A stretch of 64,000 bases of DNA from contig JAHLEZ010000002.1 of the NCBI GenBank assembly GCA_020726505.1, forward strand, positions 1,922,001-1,986,000, read 5' to 3'. The notes beneath the pieces were generated by a model, which was not told the DNA's origin, made no database searches, and was given only the letters and a program-made list of their open reading frames with translations. The stretch comes from Leptodontidium sp. MPI-SDFR-AT-0119. Lineage: Eukaryota > Ascomycota > Leotiomycetes > Helotiales > Leptodontidiaceae. A program made the position numbers and the translations under genes. Positions 11,921-23,590 of this stretch are shown here, in pieces (position 1 is the stretch's first letter; every line of letters starts with the position of its first letter).

Positions 11921-14074
11921 GGTAAAGAGGCTGGGATAATAGGGTGATTCTGTTTCAAATATCGATCACTGTCATGGGGGATTTGAACCATGCTTTCTTG
12001 CTTCCTAAAGTGGACTTCTTTCTCTCAGCGAGGTTCCGGTCGACTATCCCCTTAGCTGCCACCAGAAACACCCTCCCTATAACGAGCCCCTAAGAAACGA
12101 GAAATAGTGTGTTTTTCGGGCTACGTGCGCTATTCAATCACCGATGACCCCGCTATACCTTTTTAGGTTTAGCGGCACATGAACTGTAGAAAGATGCTTA
12201 TGCAAGACAATAAATATAGCTAAGTAGAATAAGCAACACAAATGCTTTGCCCCTTTGCTTCACAAATCCCGCCGTCTATCGTGACATTAGTATAGGAAAA
12301 TCCCTACACCTCAATAAGCACGAAAAACTTGAACGATAAATATTCCCCCTTCCCTCCTCACTTTCTTACTTCTCCATCCCCCCTCGGATTCACGAAGTAT
12401 CTTAAGCACTTGCTAATTTAAATTGAATCCATAAGCTAATAAGCTAAGTTTTGATCGAGGCAGCAATTCATTTTCTCCCCGTCTTTAAAACAAAAGAGTG
12501 TCTTTACGTTTATTTGCATTACGTTAGCGTAAGATTCTTACAAGCATTCTCTTCAAGGCCCATGATCGCATCGTATCCCATCACATCACATCGCATCACA
12601 TTTGCATCGTCGGGGAAGTACTTCACAGGCGCAATCGCAAACTTCCCCTCTTTCTCCCTCGACCCCAGTCCACCCAGACCCAAACGATGACCAATACATT
12701 ACTCTTAAAATAATACCTACCTACCCAACCTACGCAACCTACATTACATGGCTATCTAAGCACCCACAATACTAACAATCTTAAAAATCTGCACCGATAT
12801 CTATACCTAAATCCTCCTCCTCCTCCAATCAGCCCCAACCAAAACCAAGCCCAAAACCAAACCCAAAACCAAAACCAAGGGTTGAATCAAAACGACGCCT
12901 AAGCCCCCTTCCCCCCTCTCTTCGTCTCGACTCTCCAAAGAAAAGAAAGAAAGAGTCTGCACCAATACCAATACCAATACCAAGTATACCTTTTATCTAC
13001 ACCTATCTCCATAAGGTGGTAAAACCGTAAGAGTAAGATCGATTACAATTCCCATCCACATCCATCCATATTCACATCAACACACACCCTAACAATCTAA
13101 GACTAAGAACTGAAGTTAGTTAGTACCCTAACGAACCTGGAACCATGGGTCCGTGGTCTACAGGCTGTTTAGCGAGCCACTTTCAGGTTTAAAAATCTGA
13201 AGTCGGCAACTTGACTTGATAATTACTAAATAACGATGTAATCTCTCAACGTTTTTCATCGTGTATATTATAAAGAAGAAGCGTATTAATGTTTCTTGTA
13301 ACTAGCTTTTTGAATTATATTCCTAAAAAAAATTTCGATTTTGGATTTAGCTGTGAAATGCCCTGTGGCGCATAGAACTACTGATTTCAGGTTCGTAAGG
13401 GCCTTGGGCCAAGTAAATAGCTACGTATTTCCCACTTTCCCACTTACCTACACTTCCAACATACCTAATTAAAAAACCACCGATGATACACATCCCACCC
13501 CATCGCATCACACCACATCACATCGTATATCCTCGATAACCCAAACTTTGAATTCGCCCGCCAGTTAGGTTGGTTGACATGACCTTAGATGTACTTGTAG
13601 GAGTTATCGCAGGCTGGTGAGGTGAGGTGAGCATAAGATAAAATGAGCGAGAGCTGAGCATGAATATAGCTCTAGCTCTACATTATACTCGTCTATCACA
13701 TATCTAAAAGGAAGGAAGGTGATGAAATTTCGAGTTATACATATACATATACTTACCGCATACTCTCATGTACTTGTACGTGTACCTTCATCTATAACCC
13801 CAACCCACATCAGCACGCAGCAATAAATCTTGAAAAAAAAAGGGGTCGAGATTCAGTTGCATTCTTCAAATTCAAAGTTCATTCAAGCGCGTTCTTTTCT
13901 GTCTTAATCGTGCACTGTCTTGTAACCGTACCTCACTGCACTGAACGGTCCAATCCAATCCAAACTCACCATGCAAACCACCATGCAATGTAGGAAGTAA
14001 TTTAAACCTATCTAAAATACACTCTTCCCTCCCCTTTCTTTACTCAATGTAAGCTCCACCCCCACCCCCAAAAT
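11921..14074. other. Long intergenic spacer with low-complexity tracts
   Basis: 2.1 kb without a supportable gene. It contains C/A-rich simple sequence: AACC/AAACC-type runs about 12836-12882, ACCAAT-type repeats about 12960-12982, and CATCACATCG-type repeats about 12574-12605 and 13490-13530. It also contains the inverted-repeat element annotated at 13126-13401. Confidence 0.5.
13126..13401. repeat. Small element with ~45-bp terminal inverted repeats (copy A)
   Basis: The left end at 13126-13170 (starting CCCTAACGAACCTGGAACC) and the right end at 13356-13401 (reverse complement starting CCCTTACGAACCTGAAA) are imperfect inverted repeats. They match the ends of a second element at 22593-23066. 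The interior is AT-rich with no coding capacity. A non-autonomous DNA transposon (MITE-like) or a RIP-eroded remnant is likely. I could not identify a target-site duplication with confidence. Confidence 0.6.
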
Positions 14075-16021
14075 CTACAACTTCATACCCATAACCTTCC
14101 CCACCCTCAAACTCTGCCTTATACTCAAATCGAGCATAATCTCCTCACTCCCCCCGGGAATAGCATACGCCCTAACATCCCTATAAAGCCTCTCAACCTT
14201 CCCTCCCTGTCCACCCCTACTATATGACAAGCCCCCAAAAATCTGACTCGCCTCTCTAGCACAGAACTCAAAAGTGACAGTAGCCTGGGCTTTCAGACTC
14301 GCGATCGGACCGCCGAGACGTAGCATAGCGAGGTCTTCGGGCATGTTGGAGATCTGGCCTATGATGGATTCGAGCCAGGAGTAGGAGGCTTCGATCTGCC
14401 GTGCCATGTGTGCGAGTTTGAGGCGGATGACGGCGTGGGAGATGAGTGGGACGCCGAAGGTGCGGCGCTTGTGGGCGTATTTGATGGATTCTTCGTAGCA
14501 GACGCGGGAGAAGCGGATGCATTGGATTATTATACCAATGCGTTCGTGGTTGAAGTTTGTCATGATAACTGGGGTGTGTTAGTATGTTTGGACTTCTCAA
14601 CTCGATATGGTGGATGTAGGTGGGTGGGACAAAGGAGGAAGGGTAAACAAACCTTTAAACCCCTTATTTTCCTTCCCAATCAAATTCTCAACTGGGACTT
14701 TCACATCCTCAAAAGTGATATACGTCGTTCCCGAACTCCACACACCCTGACAATCCATCCTCCTCGTCGAAACACCGCCCATATCGCGCTCAATCAACAA
14801 AACACTAATCCCATTCATCCCACTCTCCTTCGTGCCCGTTCGGACAGCGGTAGTGAAATAATCGCACCAGATTCCATTAGTGATCCACTTCTTCTCCCCA
14901 TTGACGATATAATGCTTCCCATCCTCCGTAAGAACGGCCTCACATCCCAGATTCGCAACGTCAGACCCAGCATCCGGTTCCGTGATAGCGAGACAGATGC
15001 GTTTATCCCCATCCAGAATACCAGGCAAGATGCGCTTAACAAGCTCTTTCTTCCCAAACTTCACAAGAGGCGGACATCCGATTCCAAAACCTCCAATGAC
15101 ATTCCAGACAAATCCGCCAGAGCCAGCGCGGGAGAGTTCGTCCGTGAGGAGCATCTCGTGGAAGAGATCCCATTTCTCGGGCGCGACGCTCTTGATCCTG
15201 TTATCTGTGTACTCGACTGGGTAGTGCATGCCCATCAGTCCGGCCAAGTATCCACGCTTGCCCATCGCTTTGTAGATCTCCTCGGGGACTTTCTTGGCCT
15301 CGTCCCATTCGCCGACGTTGGGCTCGATCTCGGTGGAGACCCATTCGCGGATCTCTTCGCGGAGTGCGGCGTGGGTTTCGTTGAAGTAAGGGGAGTGGAA
15401 CTGGTGGATTGTGATGTTAGATATTGTATTCTTGTTGGTTTGGGAGATGTTGGAAGAGACGGAATGGAGGAAGAGAGACATACGCCCTGATACCAACTCG
15501 GATCCGCGAAAGGAATCAAATCCCCAAAAGGCTCCAGGGGCTCAACTTCCACTGCCTCACTCGCAGGGACGGGAACAACAGCACCGCTCTCTGCCCGCGG
15601 TTTCGCAACCTCCTTCTTCTCTTCCTGCACGGGAGCAGCTTCCGGTGCCTTGGTATCCAACGACCCGACTTGTAGCTTAGCTTTGAATTTCTTCAGGATG
15701 CCCTCGTTATGGTATTTCCAGAATTGCTTTGAGGCGTCTTTGCCGGCGACGCGGGTGAGGATTTTCTTGCCGCCTGTGTGAGGGAGGGGGTTAGCTAGAT
15801 GTTTAGGGAGTATGCGACGATTGTGCGGTGATTGTGCTGGAAGGGGTGGGAGGAATGGTAGATAGGTAGAGGAGGGGGAGGGGAGGAGGGAAAGAGAGCG
15901 GCTTACCTGGATGCTCGTCCTGGAATGTTGTCAGATCGTAGACATCTTCGTCGACGACGATGTAGAGATCAGTTGGCTTGTTATGCGCCGCGACATCGGC
16001 GGTGGTGAAGGTCTTTCCCAT
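14075..16021 (-). CDS. Cytochrome b5 - acyl-CoA dehydrogenase fusion, 4 exons, 548 aa
   Basis: Exons 16021-15907, 15773-15484, 15400-14653 and 14568-14075; introns of 133, 83 and 84 nt keep phase. The N-terminus (about residues 1-80) is a cytochrome b5 heme domain: heme ligands in DEHPGGKK, spanning the first splice junction, and in FWKYHNEG. A Pro/Ala/Glu-rich linker follows (about 85-125). The rest is an acyl-CoA dehydrogenase: REWVSTEIEPNVGEWD, CLAITEPDAGSDVANL (FAD/substrate loop), KWITNGIWCDYF, RRTFGVPLISHAVIRLKLA and the C-terminal REASQIFGGLSYSRGG block. It would oxidise an acyl-CoA with FAD; the fused heme domain suggests direct electron transfer. Such fusions occur in fungi outside the classical mitochondrial beta-oxidation set. 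The C-terminus GMKL is at best a weak PTS1-like signal, so location is open. Substrate chain length cannot be told. Confidence 0.9.
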
Positions 16022-17145
16022 CTTGTGTGGTGGTTGTGTGCAGAGTTGCGCAGGTGGTGGTGGGTGTGGTGTTGTACAGTCTGTTTTATTGTCCGTCCGT
16101 CTATCCGGATGCAGAAGAGGATATCAATGAACCTGTTGATCTGGCAAGGACGAAGAAGAGTAAGAACACAGCGCTATCTGGATCAATCCAATTCCAAAGT
16201 AGATGTAAATGTAGAAGTAGAAGCAGAGTAGAAAAAAGAGGAAGAGTCGGTCTGAACAATGAAATAATTGTAGGTCGCGCCTCGGCAACCACATGGATAT
16301 CCAAAACGCACTACAGGACAGTGTCAACTTTCACATGCCTCCTGCTGAATCGTCTTCACCCTAGATCCTCTCGCATCAGCTGTTTCCTCGCGTCAGGAAC
16401 GAAACCCCACAGTTAGATCATGTGCATATACATTTTACGATTGCAAGTCTTTTGATTGGACTGACGGAGAGAGGTGTGCATTGCATCCATGCAGTTATTG
16501 TACAGGATAGTATATTTCACATGTGATAGTGGGCTGGAATGGCATGGCATGACATCCTTGATCGGGACACCACAGGACCTCCAAATGCCCGGATCTGGGG
16601 ATGATGCTTGCAGCGTGGGGATGCCGAGGTTCGATCTTTTTGGTGGTGGGAGAGGGATCATGTGATTTACCTGTTTTTCCGTTTTTTCAGTTTTGTTCGG
16701 CTTTTTCTCTTGTTTAGGCGTTGGAATGCAAGGGAAGGCAATTTAGTCTTTCTCTCACATGAAGAGCCAGAGATAGTAGGTACAGTCAGATCAACCAAAT
16801 TACCGAGTTGAAGATATTTTAAGATTGCTGTTCTTTGTGTAGTTGTATCTCCTTGGTACTGAACGTGCAGACATTGATCGCTCTCTCATTGCTTCTCACT
16901 CCAATCCTTCAACAATACAATGTGTATGCCACCAATAGATATGGCTAAACAAGTCTTGCACTGTCAGCGAACATGTTTTAAACCGAAGTAGTATCTTCAT
17001 TCGTTTTCTAACATGACCCTCACTCATTCAGTCATGCTTTTTATTCTTCCCTTTCTTTCTCCTCCCACATCCGCATCTTCATCTTTTACATTTTCTTCCT
17101 TTTACATATCTTTCAATCCCCCACACCTTTATCCCATCCCATCCC
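16022..17145. other. Intergenic, no gene seen
   Basis: Spacer between the 5' end of the cytochrome b5-ACAD gene and the 3' end of the epimerase gene, both on minus. CT/GT-rich stretches near 16100-16240 and T-rich stretches near 16675-16720 and 17040-17110 look like untranslated or promoter DNA. The ORFs here are short and without resemblance. Confidence 0.45.
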
Positions 17146-18378
17146 CTACTCATCACTCCACCCCTTATAAACAACCCGACTCCCATAAACCTCCCCCCTC
17201 TTCAACACAACCTGCCCCCTCCACTCGTCCACATTAACCGCATTCACATACCGACTCGGCTCAACACAGAACCCACTCCTCGCTCCCCTTGCCTCCACCT
17301 TCACACCCCCATCCACAATCTCCGGCACATCAATGTACTTCCCCGTATAGAACTGGAACGCCGGTTCCGTGCTCAGAGCCTCGAAATGGATCTTCGTGGC
17401 AGGATGATACGCGGAGACGAGTTTCGTCAAGGGGGATGAGCGCGTGTCGAGTGGGATTGAGGATGCGAGGGAGGGGTCGACGACGAAGCAGTCATCGATG
17501 TCTGGGTCGGTTAGGCCGAGTGTGAATGGTTTGTTGGCTGTCACGGAGGGGAAGGAGGATGTGCTGCTTGTAGTTGGGATACCGCCTGCGTCGACGGGGA
17601 GGTAGGAGGATGTGCAGAGGGTGACTTCTGTTCCTTCGATGGTTGGGAGACCGCTGAGGTTGAAGTAGCTGGGTGTTGTCAGCTTATGCACTTCTCAGTA
17701 TCTTCTCTCTCTTCATCCAATCCACTCAATCCTCCCTATTCCATCCAATCCTCTCATTTCCATCTTCCACTCTCAAAACCATTTCCAAACCAGGAGAATG
17801 ACAGCAGATAAAGAAAAAGCATCCACTCACGAATGATTCGTAACATTCACAACCGTCTCCTCAACCCCCTCCTCCCCCTCCACAAGCCTAACCTCGTACT
17901 CAATCCCCAGCACCCTAACCTCCCTCCCCCCAACCCTCTGCACCCCCGCCGTATAAACAACACTAACATCCACCGTCCCCGGATACCCCTCATCCCCATG
18001 CTCACTCCTCAACTTAAACACCACACTCTCTCCTCCATCCAACTCCCCCTCCAAACCCTCAATCTTCCTAACTCCAACCGGAGTAGGCCCCTCCCAAACC
18101 CTCTTCCCCCACCCAACATCCCCTCCATGCAGCGCATTCTCCCCATTATTCCTCGCCAGAGCATACTCTTTGCCGTTTAAAGAGTTTATCTTCCCCGCTG
18201 CGATACGGTTCGCTACGCGCCCGATTGTCTCGCCGAAGAAGGGGCTGTTGTGGGAGACGTACTGGGATTGAGAGGGGAAGTTTTGGACGATGTTGAGGTT
18301 TGAAGGGCCCACGAGGAAGGTTTGGATTATGGCGCCCAGGGGGAGGAATGCGAAAGGTGCGGGGGGTGGGGCGGTCAT
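17146..18378 (-). CDS. Aldose 1-epimerase (galactose mutarotase), 2 exons, 356 aa
   Basis: Exons 18378-17831 and 17668-17146 with a 162-nt intron (17669-17830) that splits a serine codon. The family interconverts alpha and beta anomers of aldoses such as glucose and galactose. Hallmarks in order: FFGETIGRVANRIAAGK (sugar-binding strand), NALHGGDVGWGKRVWE with the active-site His, VNVTNHSYFNLSG with the second His, DIDDCFVVD, and near the C-terminus FCVEPSRYVNAVN containing the catalytic Glu. Length is normal for the family. No signal peptide is evident, so it is probably cytosolic. It is not in an obvious pathway cluster here; a sugar transporter and oxidoreductase lie 40 kb away. Confidence 0.92.
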
Positions 18379-21326
18379 TTTTGAGGTATGGGAGATGGAT
18401 GGATGGATTGTTTGGTGCGGGGTAGATTGGTGGTGTTGATGATAGTTTGACGATCGATTGATGGATTGTTGTTGGAGTTGTGGTTGAGTGTTGGAATTGA
18501 TTGTTATTCTGGAAGAAGTAATGGTGTATAAAGGAGTGAAGGGAGAAGTAGAGGAGGAGAAGAGGTGGGGTGATGTATGGGTTATCCACCTCCAATTCAG
18601 GCTGTTCTCTCTAGTGGGTTGTCATGGCGGCTGATTCTAGCATTGCGCGAGGCTACACGAGGCTGAAGCGAGGGGTATAACCTACTTCGGCGCTGTTGAT
18701 TGGCGCGGTTGTATGAGGCTTTCTTAGCGTCCACCCTAGTCCACAGAGCTGGGAGGTGGTGATGATGGTGGTTCCGAGATTTTTCCGTCGTTCCTCACGT
18801 CTTTTACTCCTACCCAACAGTCCATCTATGAGGAACCACCAAATGCGAGAGAAGCGGCTTGGAATCAGCATTCCACATCTCTTCCTATGTATGCAAAATT
18901 ACTGAATGTCACTAAATCGCAACGCAAATACAGGAGGAAGAACAACGCCAAACGTGCAAGAAAGCAAATGGAGGATGCACGGCCCTTGATGCGCCACCTT
19001 CCCGCAATTGGTCGAAATCTCACTACCTGAACACCAACTTTACTGTTCGGCCCTGGAAAGATGGGTTTGAAGAATTTGTTGATTTCATCTAGACCGACGG
19101 CGAAAGGATTCCACATCTTCATGTTTTGTATTAACCGATTTTAAATGAATGGTAAGGCTAAGAGAAAGGTCAGGGAGTTTGGAGACTTCCCACCAATATC
19201 ACTTTGTCTATTTTCTATGGGGGTATCTCAGCCCTCAGATAGTTTCGGGGGCCAGATGTAGTAGGTACGAGAAAGCCAAAAGATAAGTCAACTCTGAATC
19301 TAGGTGCAATGATCAGTTTTTGGGAGGTTAAAGTAGTGCAGTACCGATACGTTGTAATCTACAGGAGGAAAAAAGACGCCTTACAACTGGCATTTGATAT
19401 CAGTCACAGGATCTTTGATTACAAGAACTGTAGAGAGATGACTTACTGTACCTGTAAGGATACTAGGAATTGGCAAATCTGTTTCAGAGGAACCCCGCAC
19501 GACCCGACGATTGTGTCTAGGGGTTTTGTTACTTCGGCCCGGATTTGAGACTAGGTCTAAGTTTCGAAAGGCTACCGGCCTATACATTCGCTTCTGCGGT
19601 TGACCCTCCTGCATCTCCACCAAATGCCTGTCTGGTCTCGTTGGATAGAGCAAAGAGCGGGGAAGTGATCTTATGTCTGAGATCGAAACTGGCAACAGTA
19701 GTAACGGAGTTGGAGTCCCTCTCTCGCCGACGAGAATCTGTCCACGCTCCAATTCTTAGCGTTATCAGCCACTTCATTCTCTTGAATGATTGCAATGTCT
19801 TTCGCATCTGGCTCCTGTTCGTTCACCTGCGCTTCCCTGACACGAATCTTCGCAGCGTGGTCGATTTGAAATCATCTGATCTCCGCTTCAGGCATGATTT
19901 TCCTTCCCTGGAGTCTGCTTTTTTTCCCTTGCCTGCGTCATGATCGCAGCGTCAGTGAACATTGGAGGTTCAATCGAAGCGCCATCCGCGTATGAAATTT
20001 GCGCGTTGGAAATTCCGGTTGTCGTCGCATTTCTAGTACCGTCCATGAGCCATATTTCGATGTTGCTCGCCATGTTGCGCGTCGCAAGAATTTGATCATC
20101 AAGGGGCCCAAAAGTGAGTGAGGCGACGACTAAAAAGAAGGTGCTGCAGGAGGAGATAATTCAAATGGCAAAGTACTAGGTTGCTCGCTTTCGCGTTGTG
20201 AGGTTCGAAGATGTCGGTGTGAGTTTGATGTTGGTGTTTCCAAAACATTCCAAAGGACGCTAGTAAGTGAGGCCGATATTTACTCCTCCACCAGCCTGTA
20301 AAGTAATTCGCTTGAACCGCTCTAATTTACCTTCGCGGGATTTTGGCCCATATTACATAGGTAAATCGACTAAAATTAGAAGTTGAATGAATTAGGGTAG
20401 TGTTGTTTGATGAGTTATTATCAAATTAAGGGTTATCGATGTGTCGCAGAATGAGGGTTTGTTGCCTGCACGTAATTAGGAACTATCTGCCTAGGAAGAT
20501 TGAAGGTCGCTCCTATTTCTCATGAATATGCTGCGCATGCTGCGCTGCAGCCATAATTACATTAAACTGGCCAGAAGGGAAATAAGAACAGATACCAAAT
20601 TGAGACCCTGCGCTGCACGATCCCATCTGGATGCACATTTGACGGGATTGTGGGCAAACGCTCTATGTAGTCACGATGTGCTTACAAATGGTATTCCCCC
20701 AGGACAGAGAGCAATACTTCCCAAGAGGCACAAATCAGTTCCTTAGCCAGTTATTATAGGTCTGGTAGAAACTTTGACGCGAACGCTCTTTCGCGATGAA
20801 ATTGTGGACTGTTGAGCAAGGTCGTTGCGGGATCAATTCACTCTGTGCACAAATAGAATGGAAGTGAGTCTCGCTTGTTATCTTGGTATTGTTTTAAATC
20901 ACAAGTATTATTTCTTCCCATTGAATAATAATACTGCAGCTGTCGGTGGGATCAGTTTGCCCGACTGGGATTTCTGTAATGAAAGCTTACATTTCATTAA
21001 GCCACTCATATTTAAACAAGCCATGACGCGGTCAGCCAAAGTAGACTAGCGCGAAATAGCCACCACAGATCCAATCACACAATTCGAGGCGTGCAGCATT
21101 GTATCTGTTCAATATGTTCATCGGTGTCGCATCAGGTAAAGATTGGCAACGAATATATCAGTAGGCACCGGTTTTACGCGTCATCACGTGGAAGGCTTCA
21201 TATAAAACCCCAGGCTCGGCAAACCACTCTTTTCACAACATCCTCTCCAGAATCACTAGCCCGAAGCTTGTCAGTCTCGCTTCATTACAACAACCAAATA
21301 TCTGTCATCGGATTTCTCACCTCACT
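18379..21326. other. Large intergenic region, no supportable gene
   Basis: Nearly 3 kb between the epimerase start and the GST start. The longest ORFs (about 19381-19943, both strands) overlap one another, have no recognisable motif, and are not extended by plausible splicing. A minus ORF at 19888-20073 begins with MASNIEIWLMDGTRN and looks faintly protein-like, but it is too short to call. Confidence 0.45.
21185..21207 (+). promoter_or_regulatory. E-box and TATA-like element upstream of the GST gene
   Basis: A palindromic CACGTG hexamer at 21185-21190 is followed 11 bp later by TATAAAA at 21201-21207, about 120 bp before the GST start codon. The spacing fits a core promoter with an upstream bHLH/bZIP-type site. 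This is inferred from sequence only. Confidence 0.4.
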
Positions 21327-22239
21327 ATGGCCTCCCAAGTTGGACCCGAGATTGTCTTGTACGATTTGGCTTGCACCAAGAATGTCTGCTTCTCTCCTGT
21401 AGTCTGGCGTATCCGAATGTTGCTTAACTACAAGCGGATCCCGTACAAGACTATCTTTCTGGAATTTCAAGACATTGAGCCTTCGTTCAAAGAGCTGTAA
21501 GTCAAAGTCCCCACTCTTCATATTCTAGCTGTCGTTCTTCGCCTGCGAGTACTTCCATTCCCTCGCGATCCTAGTTGAATTTATGAGAATGAGAGTTGTT
21601 GTATTCGGCAATACAAATAGAGACTACACAAAGAACTTTGCTCCAGTAGCTAACCTCCAATCTAGAGGCATAACTCCTCCCGAGTCAGCAGCAGGAAACA
21701 AGATCAAATACACAGTCCCAGCAATCCACCATGTGCCAACCAAAACCTACATAATGGACTCAACTCCCATCGCACAATTTCTTGAATCAACCTACCCTAA
21801 TCCACCTCTCCCGCTGAACTCTGAACTCGGTCGCGAGATCGAATCCAAAGCTCGCTCCGTCGTTGGTACGACATTCCGCGCGTCAGTCATGCCGAGAGAA
21901 CTAGGTATCCTCGCACAGCCAGCACAAGAGTACTTTCGCCGTACACGCGAAGCATCACTTGGTCATCCACTGGAAGAACTTCTTGACGAGGAGAAGGAGA
22001 ATGCGGCTTGGAAGGCGGCGAGTGATAATATTCGCGCTGTTGGTGAGCTGATGTTGAAGAATAAGGCCGAGGGTCCGTTTGTTTTGGGGGCGAGTCCGAG
22101 TTATACTGATTTCTTTATCGCGGGATCGCTTCAGTGTGCGAGGGTTGTTCATGAGGTAACTTTTGAGAGGATGGTGGCGTATCCTGGCTATAAGGATATC
22201 TATGAGGCTTGTTTGCCGTACATGGAGAAGAAGGACTGA
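21327..22239 (+). CDS. Glutathione S-transferase family protein (etherase-like), 2 exons, 247 aa
   Basis: Exon 1 is 21327-21496 and exon 2 is 21666-22239; the 169-nt intron has GTAAGT donor, CTAAC branch and TAG acceptor. The thioredoxin-fold N-domain runs to about residue 95: IVLYDLACTKNVCFSPVVWR, then the cis-Pro strand (YTVPAIHH) and the glutathione gamma-glutamyl contact MDSTPIAQFLE. The helical C-domain contains GPFVLGASPSYTDFFIAGSL with the conserved N-capping Asp. The start VLYDL and the long first loop resemble the fungal class related to bacterial beta-etherases (LigE/GTE type) more than Ure2p-like GSTs; this subclass call is inference. Role: glutathione conjugation or reductive cleavage in stress, detoxification or secondary metabolism. 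Probably cytosolic. Confidence 0.82.
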
Positions 22240-22592
22240 AGTGGATCAATTTCTGGGTTGGATCCGCTGTGCGTTGCGGAAAGCTGGAATACAGGGATGC
22301 AATACGATACAATCCACGATTCTTAACTGAAGCACTAAGCTTATCAGAAAATGTTAAATTTGGCATAGAAAGTACATGATGATGCGGGTATACGACCCGA
22401 ACAGTGAGAACATCATGTCGACCTATGCCTTCGGAACATGTTTTGGTCCATGCCGTAGATGGATGTGGGGAATTTCTGCATTTGACTTTCTTGATGACCT
22501 GGGACATTAGAAAGGCCTAGAGGTGTTCTAGGATGCTGAATATTGCTGACACGAATTAGCGTCCCTGCGCTCTGTGAGACGGTGGGATGGGT

Positions 22593-23066
22593 TTTTACGA
22601 ACCTAAAAGCACGGGTCCGTGTTCCACAGGGCATTTTGCCGAATTTTCAGCCCTGAACCTCCAAATCACTAATTATGACTACAACACCCCGCCTCGACGA
22701 TTAGCACTATATAAAAGGCTTTTAAATTACTACGAAACATAAGGAGACTATGCTTTAGTTACACTAGTACGAAAAAGACCCGATTTGCGTTCTTTAATTG
22801 CGATATAAGAACCTTGTTACAGGTGAGCCTTTTTCTAAGAGTTTGATTCGCAAAATCCTTGGCTACGTAGTAGTTGAAGAATAAGAGGCTATGCCTTAGG
22901 ATTAGATTAATTAGTTAATTTTGAAGCAAGAGCATTAGGTAACTGTACTTATATAGCGCTATAAGTGATTTACTCCTAATTAAATTCTACTTTAGTACGT
23001 AGCTTTTATGAATATGCTTGAAAATGCCCTGTGGAGCACGGACCTGTGCTTTCAGGTTCGTTAGGG
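22593..23066. repeat. Small element with ~45-bp terminal inverted repeats (copy B)
   Basis: Left end 22593-22637 and right end 23021-23066 are inverted repeats sharing the core ACGAACCTGAAAGCACAGG followed by TCCGTGCTCCACAGGGCATT. The same termini bound the element at 13126-13401. The 380-bp interior is strongly AT-rich (many TA steps) and non-coding, as expected for a RIP-eroded or non-autonomous DNA transposon. The termini generate spurious short ORFs on both strands starting MPCG-R. Confidence 0.65.
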
Positions 23067-23527
23067 TCAACTACCCCGCACTCGCTTATTTCAGGGGCCA
23101 AGCCCCGCTGTGGGCGTGTCTTGATAAACAAGAAACTTTAAAATCTGCTATCTCCTCAACCAAGACCTGTCCTGTTATCAAATTTCACTCTGATATGACG
23201 AGAAATTTGGTGAATATTATCGGAATTCATTGAGTAAGCCAGCCCAAGCAGCGACTCAAGAGCAGATATTGCCGTAAGCTGACAGGAATTAAGTCAGGTG
23301 TTGGTTGAGAAAAGCGAATGCAAGCACGAAAAGGAGACACAAGAGTCCGATGACCCTTTCTCCCAATAAGCAGACCACAAAACGGATATTACCTGGACGT
23401 ACATCGTTGGAAATGTCACTTCGTAGCTTTGCCGTCTTTCGAAGCACCTCGCATTAGAATCCGAGAAGCAACACATTAATGCAGCTTGACGTAATATATT
23501 CGCCTTACCAGTCACCGTAAAACCAGT
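23067..23527. other. Spacer, no gene seen
   Basis: Between the inverted-repeat element and the secreted beta-propeller gene. Contains only short unsupported ORFs. Confidence 0.4.
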
Positions 23528-23534
23528 ATAAAGT
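23528..23534 (+). promoter_or_regulatory. TATA-like box of the beta-propeller gene
   Basis: TATAAAG lies 63 bp upstream of the start codon at 23591, a plausible core promoter position. Confidence 0.35.
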
Positions 23535-23590
23535 GTTCCGAGCATCTCGTGGCGTTTGAAACTCACTATCCTTCCAACTTTATTGCAACT

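Noticed and set aside
11965..12055. tRNA-like sequence on minus (GGTTCAAATCC-type T-loop)
   Set aside because: The T-stem does not pair properly and no acceptor, D or anticodon arms can be built around it.
12570..13530. Repeated CATCACATCG-like units as a CRISPR-like or satellite array
   Set aside because: Units are short, irregular and lack spacers; ordinary low-complexity intergenic DNA in a eukaryote.
14408..15490. 360-codon plus-strand ORF
   Set aside because: It is antisense to the cytochrome b5-acyl-CoA dehydrogenase exons, whose motifs and splice sites are unambiguous; the plus peptide has no family resemblance.
19381..19943. Overlapping 123- and 132-codon ORFs on both strands
   Set aside because: No motif, no plausible splicing extension and mutual overlap; treated as chance in a long intergenic region.
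23018..23233. 71-codon ORF starting MKMPCGARTCAF
   Set aside because: It begins inside the terminal inverted repeat of the small transposon-like element; similar MPCG peptides arise at the other ends, so it is repeat-derived.
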